64,000 nt of DNA from the NCBI GenBank assembly GCA_002898575.1, contig BEHT01000017.1, positions 1 through 64,000 of the forward strand, in the 5' to 3' direction. A program made the position numbers and the translations under genes. Positions 35,510 through 45,390 of this stretch are shown piece by piece. This DNA comes from a bacterium HR17 (GTDB lineage: Bacteria; Armatimonadota; Fervidibacteria; Fervidibacterales; Fervidibacteraceae). The notes beneath the pieces are model-generated. The model was not told the DNA's origin. It searched no databases and saw only the letters and a program-made list of their open reading frames with translations. Position 1 is the stretch's first letter. Every line of letters begins with the position of its first letter.

Positions 35510-36367
35510 ATGCTGGACGCCCAGTGGGTGCGTCATCTTGTGGAGCGGGCGTTAAGCGAAGATGCCCCTTCGGGCGATGTCACGACGGAAGCGATCGTCC
35601 ACGCTGATGACCAAGGGGTGGGCATTCTCATCGCGAAAAGCGACGGCGTAATTTGCGGATTGGCAATCGCTCAGATGGTTTTTACAGCGTTGGACAGCGA
35701 TGCCCGTTTCACCGCTCGTGTCGCCGACGGCGACCGTGTCGCTGCTGGCATGACCATCGCCCAAGTGCAAGGGCGATTGAGAGCGTTACTGACAGGCGAA
35801 CGGACAGCGCTAAATTTCCTGCAACGCCTCTCTGGGATCGCCACGCTCACCCGTCGCTTCGTGGACAAAGTTGCCCCTTACGGCGTCCGCATCGCAGACA
35901 CGCGTAAAACGACACCGACTTTGCGGTTGCTGGAAAAATACGCTGTCCGCTGCGGCGGCGGTGTCAATCATCGTTTCGGGCTGTCCGATGGGGTGTTGAT
36001 CAAGGACAACCACATCCGTGTCGCTGGCAGCCTAACGGAGGCGGTCCGCCGGGTGCGTTCGTCCGTTCACCACCTGTTGCGCATAGAGGTAGAGGCACAA
36101 AGCGTAGACCAAGTGCGAGAAGCCTTAGCCTGCAATGTGGACGCCATTTTGCTGGATAACCTCGGTGTGGATGAGGTCCAAGAGGCTGTGGAAATCGTTC
36201 GGGCATGGAGCGAACAGATGCATCAGCCTCGCCCCCTGTTGGAAGTCTCTGGGGGTGTTTCTTTAGAAACAGTGGAAGCATTCGCCCGAACGGGCGTGGA
36301 TTTGATTTCCGTCGGGGCTCTAACCCATTCCGCCTCTGCGTTGGATATCAGTTTGGAAGTCACCTGA
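35510..36367 (+). CDS. nadC: Nicotinate-nucleotide pyrophosphorylase (carboxylating)
   Basis: A 285-residue quinolinate phosphoribosyltransferase of de novo NAD synthesis; it joins quinolinate and PRPP. Recognisable parts are EDAPSGDVTTEA at the start, GERTALNFLQRLSGIAT, DTRKTTPTLRLLEKYAVRCGGGVNHRFGL and IKDNH. The end SVGALTHSASALDISLE is typical. GGAGGTGATTG precedes the ATG at 35510. nadA and nadB are not in the window. The ftsK gene follows 193 bases later. Confidence 0.94.
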   Translation: MLDAQWVRHLVERALSEDAPSGDVTTEAIVHADDQGVGILIAKSDGVICGLAIAQMVFTALDSDARFTARVADGDRVAAGMTIAQVQGRLRALLTGERTALNFLQRLSGIATLTRRFVDKVAPYGVRIADTRKTTPTLRLLEKYAVRCGGGVNHRFGLSDGVLIKDNHIRVAGSLTEAVRRVRSSVHHLLRIEVEAQSVDQVREALACNVDAILLDNLGVDEVQEAVEIVRAWSEQMHQPRPLLEVSGGVSLETVEAFARTGVDLISVGALTHSASALDISLEVT

Positions 36368-36560
36368 TTCGGAGGGTGTGCCTGCAGCGTGCCGTGTTGC
36401 CGTTACTTGCGCGGGCGTCCCTGCCGGCGCACGCAAAGTCGGCAGGGTAGGGAACACGCTTTCCGGAAAGGGCGCGATGCCTCAGCGCCGTTTCAGCGTT
36501 ATGCTAAATGCACGGCTCAGGGACTTTCGGGGGCAGCCGACGCGTGGAGGCATGTTGTCT

Positions 36561-38849
36561 ATGCCAGAGCGACGAAAAATCGGGCGCAAAAGCAGGTTCC
36601 AAGGGACGCCAAACCGTATCGTGCCGTCCGATTTGTGGTATGAAGTGGCTGGTATCGTCCTGTTGGCAGTTGGGGGGTTGCTGTTCGTCGGTCTGTCTGG
36701 CAGCGGTGGTGGTGTCGTCCTACGGCACTTCGTGACAGCGCTCACAACGCTGCTGGGCTTGGGCGCTCGGGCGCTCACTGTCCTGACCGCCTTTTTGGGC
36801 TTAGCGCTCATCGTGCAAAAACGGCGGCTCCCGTTAGCGCCGCTTCTTGTGGGCGGTGGGGCATTGCTGTGGGTGTTGGTGACAGCGGTGCATTTGACGG
36901 TGCCGCGCGGCAATGAGTGGGCTCAAGAGATGGTGCCCACGCACGGCGGTTGGATCGGTGCCGCCACTGCTTTCCTTTTGCGCAAAGCCTTCGGCGATGT
37001 CGGTGCCGTGATTGTCTTAATGGCGCTGACGCTGGTCGGATGCTTGGTCGCAACGCGACGGACATTGACCGACATCGTGCGGTCAATACAGCAACGGTGC
37101 GCCGAGGCGTGGCGATCTTACCGGCACAAGCGCCAAGAACGCCGCGCGGCGTCCACTCCATCGTCGTCCGCTGACGAGCGCATAAAACGGTCCCCGACGA
37201 CACCCCATCCAGCGCCACCAGAACCCTCGCCCGCTGGCGCCCACGGGCAAGAGAAGCCGGCAAAGGCTGAGCCCTTGCGCCCCTCGGTCGGCAATGACCC
37301 CTCTGAGGACGCAGAATTTCCGTTCCCGATGGAAACGCTGGTAGCCGCGACAGCGCCCAAGCGAGGACGGCGCCGCGACTTGCCGTTCCTGCCCGAGCAC
37401 TACGAAAAAGTCGTGTCCGTCTTGGACCCGCCGCGCCCTGAAGACAACCCTGAAACAGCGGCGAGTGAAGAGGAAGGCATCCGCTTGGTAGAAGAAACAT
37501 TGGCAAGTTTTCGGATTGAGGCAAAGGTCGTTAATGTCAAGCGCGGTCCGGTGATCACGCGTTATGAGGTGCAGCCGGCGCCGGGCGTTCGGGTCAGGCG
37601 GATTGAAAACCTCGCCGACGATTTGGCGCTGGCGCTGGCGGCAATAGATGTCCGCGTGGAAGCGCCGGTGCCAGGCAAAAGCGTCATCGGCATTGAAGTC
37701 CCCAACAAACGCATCGCGTTGGTGCGGCTCCGCGAGTTGGTGGAGTTGGAGCAGTTCAAGGCGGCACCGTCCAAACTGACCTTCGCGTTGGGGAAAGATA
37801 TCGCCGGCACGCCGCGGTTGGCGGACTTGAGCAAAATGCCCCATTTGCTTATCGGTGGGGCGACCAACAGTGGGAAAAGCGTTTGCCTCAACTCGCTCAT
37901 TGTCAGCCTGCTGGCACGGGCACACCCCGACGAGTTAAAGTTGAGCCTGATTGACCCCAAGCGCGTGGAGTTGACGCTGTTCAACGGTGTCCCACACTTG
38001 GCGCACCCGGTCGTCGTGGACGCGAAAGGCGCTGCACGGGCGTTGAAGTGCGCGATCCGCGAGATGGAACGGCGTTATCGCCTTTTCGCCGAACGAGGCG
38101 TCCGCAACATTGACAGTTACAACGAGACGGTAAAAGGCGATGAGACCGCTGAACCGCTGCCCCACATCGTCGTCGTTATTGACGAGTTAGCCGACTTGAT
38201 GATGCAAGCCGGCAGCGAGTTTGAAAAGTTGATTTGCCGCATCGCCCAATTGGCGCGGGCGACGGGTATTCACTTGGTCGTCGCCACGCAGCGCCCCTCA
38301 GTCAATGTCATCACCGGACTCATCAAAGCCAACATCCCGTCCCGCATCGCCTTTGCCGTCGCGTCGCAAACGGACAGCCGCGTGATTTTGGATTGCAACG
38401 GTGCCGAGCGGCTCATCGGACGCGGGGATATGCTGTTCCAACCGATTGATGCCCCCAAGCCGATTCGCATCCAAGGCGCTTTCCTCACCGAGCAGGAAGT
38501 CCATCGGGTCGTGGAGGTGTTGGTCAACGAATATGGTGAACCTGACGACTACCTATTTGATGTTTACAGCGACGAAGATGAAGAAGCGCAGTGGTTGGGC
38601 GTGCGGTTGGATAAAAAGGACCCGCTGTTTGACCGCGCCGTAGAGGTCGTGCGACGCAAGGGTTACGCATCCGCCAGTTTGCTGCAGCGAGAGTTGGAGA
38701 TCGGCTACCCGCGAGCGGGCAAATTGATTGACCAACTGGAAAAAGCCGGGATCATCGGTCCTGCGGAAGGCAACAAACCGCGCAAAGTGCTCGCGCCGTT
38801 TATGGACATCACCTCGGTGCCGCCTGATAGCGCCACCGAGGAGGCATAA
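36561..38849 (+). CDS. ftsK: FtsK/SpoIIIE DNA translocase
   Basis: A 762-residue membrane-anchored DNA pump for chromosome segregation at division. Four N-terminal transmembrane segments (about 30-180) are followed by a Pro/Ala/Glu-rich linker. The motor domain has Walker A GGATNSGKSV near residue 431, Walker B IVVVIDELADLMM and ATQRPSVNVITG. The C-terminal gamma winged-helix (DPLFDRAVEVVRRKG) recognises polar DNA sites. Among several in-frame starts I chose ATG 36561, ten bases after GGAGG. A membrane-protein gene begins two bases after the stop. Confidence 0.93.
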   Translation: MPERRKIGRKSRFQGTPNRIVPSDLWYEVAGIVLLAVGGLLFVGLSGSGGGVVLRHFVTALTTLLGLGARALTVLTAFLGLALIVQKRRLPLAPLLVGGGALLWVLVTAVHLTVPRGNEWAQEMVPTHGGWIGAATAFLLRKAFGDVGAVIVLMALTLVGCLVATRRTLTDIVRSIQQRCAEAWRSYRHKRQERRAASTPSSSADERIKRSPTTPHPAPPEPSPAGAHGQEKPAKAEPLRPSVGNDPSEDAEFPFPMETLVAATAPKRGRRRDLPFLPEHYEKVVSVLDPPRPEDNPETAASEEEGIRLVEETLASFRIEAKVVNVKRGPVITRYEVQPAPGVRVRRIENLADDLALALAAIDVRVEAPVPGKSVIGIEVPNKRIALVRLRELVELEQFKAAPSKLTFALGKDIAGTPRLADLSKMPHLLIGGATNSGKSVCLNSLIVSLLARAHPDELKLSLIDPKRVELTLFNGVPHLAHPVVVDAKGAARALKCAIREMERRYRLFAERGVRNIDSYNETVKGDETAEPLPHIVVVIDELADLMMQAGSEFEKLICRIAQLARATGIHLVVATQRPSVNVITGLIKANIPSRIAFAVASQTDSRVILDCNGAERLIGRGDMLFQPIDAPKPIRIQGAFLTEQEVHRVVEVLVNEYGEPDDYLFDVYSDEDEEAQWLGVRLDKKDPLFDRAVEVVRRKGYASASLLQRELEIGYPRAGKLIDQLEKAGIIGPAEGNKPRKVLAPFMDITSVPPDSATEEA

Positions 38850-38851
38850 TA

Positions 38852-39631
38852 GTGCAAAAGGCGGAGCATAATCAAAGCGCGCAAAATCGTTTGGAGGTGG
38901 TGCCCGTGACACGCCCCGACCAAAACTGGTGGGCGTCCGTGAAAGGGTTTTTCGGTGAATATTTGTTACCCGCCGGCGTGTTAGCGGTGGCGATGGTCGT
39001 CGTGCTGGGATTGCTCGCAATAGGCGGCTTGTTAGGGGCGGTTGTTTTTGTCCCTGTTATTATCGTGCTCGCCTTGCTCGGTTTGAGCGTGTTGGTGGTA
39101 GCGGAAATGCTTTGGCGCATCGCCGTTTTGGATTTGCTGCTGGGCTTGATCGGCGCGATTTACGCCGCTACGCAACTGGTTCAAGAGCCGATACCGACCC
39201 TCGTCGGCGCTTTACTTGGCGGCGTGGTCGCGTGGGGATTGCACTTGAGCGGAGACACCGCCAAAGTGCACCGATTATCTACCCGCACCTTGACCGACGC
39301 CACAGGGCGTTCGCACCGTGTGGTTGTGCTTAACGGTGACTCGTCACTGCTTCCCGTATCGGTTGGCACCGTCGTGGGGTTACTGGCACTGTTGATTTGT
39401 TGGGGTTTACGCCACTACGGGCTGTGGAGCCTTTTCTGGGGCACTTTCGCGGGGCTGGCGCTGGGACGGGCGTTGTCTTGGTTCAGTGTGGAATCGGACG
39501 CACAGGTGAAAGTATTTTGGCGTCCTTTCGCTTTCCTGCGTCACCACCCACCGTTTCAGCAGGTGTTCCGATGGTGGCAGCGTGCTCGCTCCCTTTTGGG
39601 CATCGGCGTCGCACATTGGTCTAACGATTGA
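38852..39631 (+). CDS. Hypothetical multi-pass membrane protein
   Basis: A 259-residue protein of no family I know. Hydrophobic segments lie at about residues 38-60, 62-85, 90-108, 110-130, 172-190 and 195-212, with a soluble loop between the fourth and fifth. GTG at 38852 follows GAGGAGG by seven bases and the ftsK stop by two, so it is probably co-translated with ftsK. A second in-frame GTG with GGAGGTGG ahead of it, about 18 codons on, is an alternative. Confidence 0.7.
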   Translation: MQKAEHNQSAQNRLEVVPVTRPDQNWWASVKGFFGEYLLPAGVLAVAMVVVLGLLAIGGLLGAVVFVPVIIVLALLGLSVLVVAEMLWRIAVLDLLLGLIGAIYAATQLVQEPIPTLVGALLGGVVAWGLHLSGDTAKVHRLSTRTLTDATGRSHRVVVLNGDSSLLPVSVGTVVGLLALLICWGLRHYGLWSLFWGTFAGLALGRALSWFSVESDAQVKVFWRPFAFLRHHPPFQQVFRWWQRARSLLGIGVAHWSND

Positions 39632-39713
39632 CTGCCGTTCAACTTGCCCGTGCAATCGGTAGCGTCAGGGAAGTTCACAAATCAATCGCTGGCGCCCAGT
39701 TAGGTGATGGTCA

Positions 39714-40406
39714 ATGGCACCTCAAGTTCAAGTGCATGTTCAGTTTTTTGGACCCACCAAAGACTTGACAGGTTGCGAACGGGTGACAACGGTGTTGCCC
39801 GCAACGACTTCGGTCGCAACGGTCATGGCAACTTTGGCGGAACGTTTCCCGTCACTGCAAGAGTTGCTACCGCATTGCCGGTTAGCCCTCAACGGGCGCT
39901 ATGTGGAAGGGGCGCTGCAGTTGCGAGACGGTGACCATCTGGCGCTCATCCCACCTGTCAGCGGGGGGAGCGTGACCGCTTCCCCTTTTGTCGCTGTCAC
40001 CGACCAACCGATCAATGTGCCCGCACTGCTGCACATGGTGGAAACATCTGAAGCGGGCGCCGTCGTGACCTTTTTGGGGGCAGTGCGGCGGCATAGCCAC
40101 GGGAAAACCGTCACCGCCGTCACTTACGAAGCCTTTGTCCCGATGGCGGAACAGGAATTACAGCGCATCGGGGAAGAGATGCAACAGCGTTGGCAATTAA
40201 GCCGTGTCGCTCTCGTTCATCGGGTCGGAACGCTGTCAGTCGGGGAAGTCTCGGTCGCCATCGTCGTCGCAGCGCCCCATCGGGCAGACGCTTTTGACGC
40301 CGCGCGTTACGCCATTGAACGCATCAAGGAAATTGTGCCCATTTGGAAGCGCGAACACTTTGCTGACGGCTCGTCTCAATGGGTGACCCCTCTCGCACAC
40401 CCATGA
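39714..40406 (+). CDS. moaD-moaE: MoaD-MoaE fusion, molybdopterin synthase
   Basis: A 230-residue protein carrying both subunits of molybdopterin synthase, which puts the dithiolene sulfurs into precursor Z. Residues 1-85 are MoaD and end PPVSGG (Gly84-Gly85); residues 95-226 are MoaE with GAVVTFLGAVR, VTYEAFVPMAE and the catalytic Lys in WKREHF. MoaD needs a free C-terminal Gly thiocarboxylate, so the chain must be cut after the GG, as shown for mycobacterial MoaX, or rely on the separate MoaD at 42995-43231. TTAGGTGA precedes the ATG. Confidence 0.92.
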   Translation: MAPQVQVHVQFFGPTKDLTGCERVTTVLPATTSVATVMATLAERFPSLQELLPHCRLALNGRYVEGALQLRDGDHLALIPPVSGGSVTASPFVAVTDQPINVPALLHMVETSEAGAVVTFLGAVRRHSHGKTVTAVTYEAFVPMAEQELQRIGEEMQQRWQLSRVALVHRVGTLSVGEVSVAIVVAAPHRADAFDAARYAIERIKEIVPIWKREHFADGSSQWVTPLAHP

Positions 40407-40490
40407 CCCTCCGCCTATTGAAAACTTGCCCCTGTCTGTGGCATAAACAGCGACAGCACAGAAAACCTCACCGGCAAAGGGGGATGTGCC

Positions 40491-41303
40491 ATGCCGAATC
40501 GGTTTCAAATGCTTCCTTTTCGTGCCGCATCTCGGTTGGGAGCAGGGTTTACGCTCATTGAGCTGCTGGTGGTGATTGCGATAATCGCCATCTTGGCAGC
40601 CATCCTGTTCCCCGTGTTCAGCCAAGCCCGCGAAAAAGCGCGACAAGCGTCGTGTGGCAGCAACCTGCGGCAAATTCAACTGGCTATCGCTCAATACGCC
40701 CAAGATTACGATGAACGCCACCCTCACACCTGGTTTACCGTTACGGGACAGTTCAACGATTGGCCTGGCGGTTACCAGTGGGAGGAAGCGGCGCTGCCTT
40801 ATGTCAGAAATCAGCAACTGTTTGTCTGCTCCAGCGCAGCCACTCTCATTTACGTTCCTGACCCAACCCCCAACCTTGTTGATAACCCTTACCCTCACAG
40901 CACTTACCCGCGTGGCGGTTATGCGGGCAATGTGGCATATTGGAGCGGCTCCGGCATCTCAGGTATTTCCGCAAACCACCCTTGGGGGTTCCGCTCATTG
41001 GCACAAATTGCTGACCCTGCGGGAACCTTCATGGTCTGGGACGCGTTGCCGGCTGGAGCAAACAGCGGCAGGTTTGAGGAAGGATGGGCAAATGTCAATG
41101 AGCAGCCGACGACTTACAATTCAGCGTCCAACCCACCGCGCTTAGCCAGTGCAAGCCGCGAAGTCATTGCAGGGCGCCACACGGAGGGCGCCAACTTCAG
41201 TTATGTAGACGGGCACATGAAATGGAACGCCCTAAGCAAGTTGCTCGTCAGGAGCGCCGTCAACGGAGTGACCCTTCCTCCCTTCACGATTGAGCAAGAT
41301 TGA
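40491..41303 (+). CDS. DUF1559 pseudopilin (H-x9-DG protein)
   Basis: A 270-residue pilin-like protein. Its leader is longer than in the other copies (about 19 residues before [16 protein letters not shown], cleaved after Gly/before Phe). CGSNLRQ follows the helix and [16 protein letters not shown] is the H-x9-DG motif. The central part is rich in Tyr, Asn and Pro. GGGGGATG precedes the ATG at 40491. It lies 84 bases after the MoaD-MoaE gene and seems to be a single-gene unit. Confidence 0.9.
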   Translation: MPNRFQMLPFRAASRLGAGFTLIELLVVIAIIAILAAILFPVFSQAREKARQASCGSNLRQIQLAIAQYAQDYDERHPHTWFTVTGQFNDWPGGYQWEEAALPYVRNQQLFVCSSAATLIYVPDPTPNLVDNPYPHSTYPRGGYAGNVAYWSGSGISGISANHPWGFRSLAQIADPAGTFMVWDALPAGANSGRFEEGWANVNEQPTTYNSASNPPRLASASREVIAGRHTEGANFSYVDGHMKWNALSKLLVRSAVNGVTLPPFTIEQD

Positions 41304-41381
41304 TACTTGAGTTTGGAAGAGGCACGGAAGAAGCGGCTTTCCCCACTGAGTTCGTCAGATAGCCAGCGCGCTGCTCAATGC

Positions 41382-42791
41382 CTACTGATGGCGCACGACA
41401 AAGGTGCCTGCCGCTAAGTCATGCCAACCCTGCTTGTAAGGGTCAAAGAGCGCCCAGACGATACCTAACCCGCAGGCACACCAAACGAGGCTGAACATAA
41501 TTTCGCGCACGATTGCCCGCCACCAGCCGCAAGGTAGTCCTTGTCGGTTCACAACCCGTAACCCGCAAAGGGCTTTACCTACGGTGCGTCCGGCTGCAGC
41601 GTGCATTAGGGAGCGGTAGATGAAAAAGCCGCCCAGAAACATCGCACTCAACACATGTCGCTGCATCATTTCGTCCCATACCCACCAAAAGGGTTGTTGC
41701 GACCAATAAGTTAACGCCGTCGCATATCCCAAAGTCACCAACCAACTGACACCGCCCCAAATTAGCAAGTCCAGGAAGAACGCGACCGCGCGCAACCAGA
41801 TCGGGGCTGCGACGACGGACACCCCTGTCGCCGGTAAATTGGCGGGGTTGCTCGGCGCTCGTTGGGGGCGATGCCGCGATTTTGGTTGGGGAAGCGCTGA
41901 TGGAGCCGTCAAAGCGGTGTTGAGAGCCCGCCGCATCTCGCCAACCGAGGCAAACCGTTCAGCGGGTGTGACCCGCATCGCCCGCAAAATGGCTTGTTCT
42001 AATGCAGGCGGGATGGTTGGGTTGATGCTGCGGGGCGGGATGAGTTTATCGGTGTGCCCCGTCACCCGCTCAATCGCTTCAGGCGGCACGCGCCCTGTTA
42101 CCGCAAAGTAAAGCGTTGCCCCCAACGCGTAAATATCGGAGCGTTGATCGGTCGGTGCCGTGCCGTATTGCTCTGGCGGCGAATAGCCCGGCGTGACCGC
42201 GCGGGCACCCGCTTGCGTGCGGTTGCCTGCCTGGAGCACTTTGGCGATGCCAAAGTCAACCAAATATGCTTTGCCATCTGTTCCCAATTTGATGTTGGCG
42301 GGTTTGATGTCGCGGTGGATGATGGGCGGATTTTGCGCGTGCAAATACTGCACGGCGTCTAAAACTTGCAACAACCATTTCACGGCTTCCGCTGGCGGCA
42401 GTGGACCTCGCTTGCGCACCAAATCCTCCAAACTGTCGCCTGCAATGTAGTCCATGACGAGATATTGCCGTCCGTCCGCGACGAAAAAATCTTGCACGCG
42501 GGGCAGATGGGGATGGCGCAGATGTGCTAAGATGCGGGCTTCCATCGCAAACTGGTTCTGGCTTTCAGGCGACATGTCTAAGTTCTCTTTGAGCGCCACT
42601 TTGTTGCCCAACCGCAAATCCGTCGCCAGATAGACCGCGCCCATCCCGCCGCATCCCAAAACCCGTTCCAGCCGATACCGTCCTTGCAACACCGTTCCCC
42701 GCCCCCGCAACCGTCGCAACGGGGCACCACAACGGATGCAGAACCGCGCCGTGTCCTTGTTGTCCGCACTGCATTCGGGGCACATCTGCAT
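41382..42791 (-). CDS. Zinc-ribbon Ser/Thr protein kinase with RDD membrane domain
   Basis: A 469-residue protein with three parts. Residues 1-25 form a zinc ribbon (CPEC...CIRC). Residues 37-295 are a eukaryotic-like kinase with glycine loop GCGGMGAVY, Lys in VALKE, catalytic loop HRDIKPAN and DFG; all key residues are present. After a Pro/Arg-rich linker, residues 330-465 are an RDD domain with about four membrane helices and GKALCGLRVV. The kinase domain should face the cytoplasm. GGTGAG lies close before the ATG at 42791. It diverges from the MoaD-like gene; no target is evident. Confidence 0.9.
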   Translation of the reverse strand: MQMCPECSADNKDTARFCIRCGAPLRRLRGRGTVLQGRYRLERVLGCGGMGAVYLATDLRLGNKVALKENLDMSPESQNQFAMEARILAHLRHPHLPRVQDFFVADGRQYLVMDYIAGDSLEDLVRKRGPLPPAEAVKWLLQVLDAVQYLHAQNPPIIHRDIKPANIKLGTDGKAYLVDFGIAKVLQAGNRTQAGARAVTPGYSPPEQYGTAPTDQRSDIYALGATLYFAVTGRVPPEAIERVTGHTDKLIPPRSINPTIPPALEQAILRAMRVTPAERFASVGEMRRALNTALTAPSALPQPKSRHRPQRAPSNPANLPATGVSVVAAPIWLRAVAFFLDLLIWGGVSWLVTLGYATALTYWSQQPFWWVWDEMMQRHVLSAMFLGGFFIYRSLMHAAAGRTVGKALCGLRVVNRQGLPCGWWRAIVREIMFSLVWCACGLGIVWALFDPYKQGWHDLAAGTFVVRHQ

Positions 42792-42994
42792 GTGCTCTCA
42801 CCGTGACGGTCACCGATAAACGGTTAGAATGCGCTGCCCCCGAAGAACCCCTGTCTAACGCGAGGGTACGGGCGGCAACAGGTTCGTTGATGCCGATATC
42901 GGCGCTCAATCTCTTCGTCCGTCAGTTGCCACATCCTACGCTCACCTCGCTCGGCGTGGCGAAGGACTGCCAAAATTATTGCGGTGACGCGACG

Positions 42995-43231
42995 ATGCGG
43001 GTGAAGGTGAAACTGTTCGGTCCGCTGCTGGAGCGGTTGCCGCCTGAAAATCGCCGCATGCCGTTGGAGTTGGAGTTACCTGACGGGGCGACGGTCAACG
43101 CCGTCGTTGAAGCGTTAGGCATCGGCGATGTCGGCGCTGTCATCCTCGTCAACGACCAAGAAGCCCATCGCGGCAAACACCTCAACGACGGCGATGTCGT
43201 CAGTTTCTTCCCGCCATTGGCAGGCGGTTAG
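42995..43231 (+). CDS. MoaD/ThiS-family sulfur carrier
   Basis: A 78-residue ubiquitin-fold protein, MRVKVKLFGPLLE to FFPPLAGG. The free C-terminal Gly-Gly is the site of adenylation and thiocarboxylation by a MoeB/ThiF-type enzyme (not in the window). LPDGATVNAVVEALGI and VSFFPPLAGG favour MoaD over ThiS. It could replace the carrier half of the MoaD-MoaE fusion or serve tungsten cofactor or another sulfur pathway. GCGGTGA lies ahead of the ATG at 42995. The GHL6 gene follows about 100 bases later. Confidence 0.88.
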   Translation: MRVKVKLFGPLLERLPPENRRMPLELELPDGATVNAVVEALGIGDVGAVILVNDQEAHRGKHLNDGDVVSFFPPLAGG

Positions 43232-43334
43232 CATTGTAACGGCAGCATCTCATCAGCGCCCAATTTACCGAAGCGTCACTTTGGGGGTCAAGGCGTTGGA
43301 ACTTCCCGCCGAAAAAACGACGGAGGTGGTCAAA

Positions 43335-45308
43335 GTGGGCAGGTTACCGTTTCGGCAAATTCATCTGGACTTTCACACTTCGCCGCTCATCCCCGATGTC
43401 GCTGCCGAGTTTGACCCCGACGATTTTGCCCGCACGCTCAAAGACGCCTTTGTCAACTCCGTCACCGTCTTCGCCAAATGCCATCACGGCATGAGTTACT
43501 ACGACACGAAAGTCGGCGTCAAACATCCCGCCTTGAAGCGCGATTTGCTGGGCGACATGGTGGAAGCCTGCCATCGCTACGGCGTTCGCGTCGCCGCTTA
43601 CCTCAGCGTCGTTTGGGACAATTGGGCGGCGGAACATCATCCCGAATGGCGACAGGTCAATCGTGAGGGCAAGTTCATCGGTGCCGAGCCGTTTCAAGCC
43701 GGTTGGCGCTGGCTGTGCTTGAACACCGAGTATGCCGATTATGTGGCGGCGCAAGCGGAAGAGGTCGTCAAAGGCTACGCCGTTGATGGCGTGTTCTTTG
43801 ACATCGTGATGCAGTGGGAGTGCTATTGCGAGAAGTGTCGGCACGACATGCTGGCGCAAGGGTTGAACCCCGAAGACGCCGCTCACGCCCGCCAGTTTGC
43901 GCGGCGAGTCTGCGAACGCTTTATGGGACGCGTGAACGAAATCGTCAAACACTACCGCCCACAAGCAAGCATCTACCACAACAGCCGATTGCGCATCGGC
44001 ACAAGCCGCGAGGCGCCCTTTTACACCCACCAAGAGATTGAATCGCTGCCGACCGGCGGTTGGGGCTACTTGCACTTTCCTTTCTTCGCCCGATATGTGC
44101 GGACAATTTGGAAGGAGTTTTTGGGCATGACGGCGCGCTTCCATCGCAGCTGGGCGGATTTCGGGACGCTCAAAACGGAAGCGGCGCTGGCTTACGAGTG
44201 CTTCCATGCCCTTGCCTTAGGCGGCAAATGCTCCATCGGCGACCAACTACACCCGCGCGGCAAATTGGACACATCGGTCTATGAGCGCATCGGCAAGGTT
44301 TACAAGCAGGTCGCCGAACTGGAAGAATGGTGCGACGGCGCTGAAGGCGTCGCAGAGGTCGCCATCTTGACGAACGCGGACATGGAAGACGGACGCATGA
44401 CGGAAAGCGATGAAGGGGCGACGCGTATGTTGATGGAGACCCACTGGCAGTTTGATGTCATTGACCGCAACGGCGATTTTCTACGCTATCGCGCCATCGT
44501 CGTGCCCGACCGCTTTGTGCCCGACCCGACGACAGTGCGCAAACTCAAAGCCTACCTACAAAAAGGCGGCAAAGTGTTGCTGAGCCATCGCGCCTTTGTA
44601 GACGCGCAAGGTAACTTCGCTTTGGCAGATGTCGCTGGGTTCTCCCTGCGGGACGAATCGGTGTGGGATTGCGAATATTTGCTCGTCAGCAAAGCCTTGT
44701 CGGATGGCATACCCGACATGCCCCATGTCGTCAATGCGCCGGGCATGGTGGCTGAGACGAAGAACGCGAAAGTGTTGGCGACGGTCGGTGAGCCTTACTT
44801 CAACCGCACATGGCGGCATTTCACATCGCACCGCCATGCGCCGATGGCGAAAACAACCCGCCGTCCCGCGATTGTCCAAAGTGCGGACGGGCGCATCGTT
44901 TACTTTGCCCATCCGCTCTTTCACCTGTATGCGCAACACGGCTATCTCGTCTATCGCCAACTTGTCGTCAACGCGTTGCGGTCGCTTGTGCCTGACAGGG
45001 CGCTGGAGACCGATGCGCCCAGTTTCGCCCATGTGACGCTGACGCAGCAAAACAAGCGCAACCGCAAAGCCCGCTGGATGGTTCATTTGCTCGCTTACGC
45101 ACCTATCCGTCGCACCCGCACGATTGACATCGTGGAAGAACCCATTCGGCTAAACGATGTGCATTTGCAGGTACGCACGGGCAAACGCCCGCAGCGCATT
45201 TACCTTGCCCCGCAACGCACTGAATTGCCCTTTGAATTCGCCGATGGCGTGACCGCATTCCGCGTTCCCATGGTCAACGGTTATCAAGTTGTCGTTGCCG
45301 AATTGTAA
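43335..45308 (+). CDS. GHL6-type glycoside hydrolase with trimerization-like domain
   Basis: A 657-residue enzyme-like protein. Residues 1-330 match the hypothetical glycosyl hydrolase 6 family, a TIM barrel related to GH29/GH42: HLDFHTSPLIPDV, YYDTKVGVKHP, VFFDIVMQWECYCEKC. The middle (about 350-560) looks like the beta-galactosidase trimerization domain, with AILTNADMEDG and KAYLQKGGKVLLS. No signal peptide is seen. Related enzymes act on fucosides or galactosides, but no activity can be given. GTG at 43335 has GGAGGTGG six bases upstream. The Gfo/Idh gene follows 82 bases later. Confidence 0.82.
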   Translation: MGRLPFRQIHLDFHTSPLIPDVAAEFDPDDFARTLKDAFVNSVTVFAKCHHGMSYYDTKVGVKHPALKRDLLGDMVEACHRYGVRVAAYLSVVWDNWAAEHHPEWRQVNREGKFIGAEPFQAGWRWLCLNTEYADYVAAQAEEVVKGYAVDGVFFDIVMQWECYCEKCRHDMLAQGLNPEDAAHARQFARRVCERFMGRVNEIVKHYRPQASIYHNSRLRIGTSREAPFYTHQEIESLPTGGWGYLHFPFFARYVRTIWKEFLGMTARFHRSWADFGTLKTEAALAYECFHALALGGKCSIGDQLHPRGKLDTSVYERIGKVYKQVAELEEWCDGAEGVAEVAILTNADMEDGRMTESDEGATRMLMETHWQFDVIDRNGDFLRYRAIVVPDRFVPDPTTVRKLKAYLQKGGKVLLSHRAFVDAQGNFALADVAGFSLRDESVWDCEYLLVSKALSDGIPDMPHVVNAPGMVAETKNAKVLATVGEPYFNRTWRHFTSHRHAPMAKTTRRPAIVQSADGRIVYFAHPLFHLYAQHGYLVYRQLVVNALRSLVPDRALETDAPSFAHVTLTQQNKRNRKARWMVHLLAYAPIRRTRTIDIVEEPIRLNDVHLQVRTGKRPQRIYLAPQRTELPFEFADGVTAFRVPMVNGYQVVVAEL

Positions 45309-45390
45309 AGGCATTGCCCCAAAACGGTGGTGGCGGCTAAAAACGGACGCCTGTTTGGGGCGAAAAATTTTGTTGGGTGGTGAGGGCACA

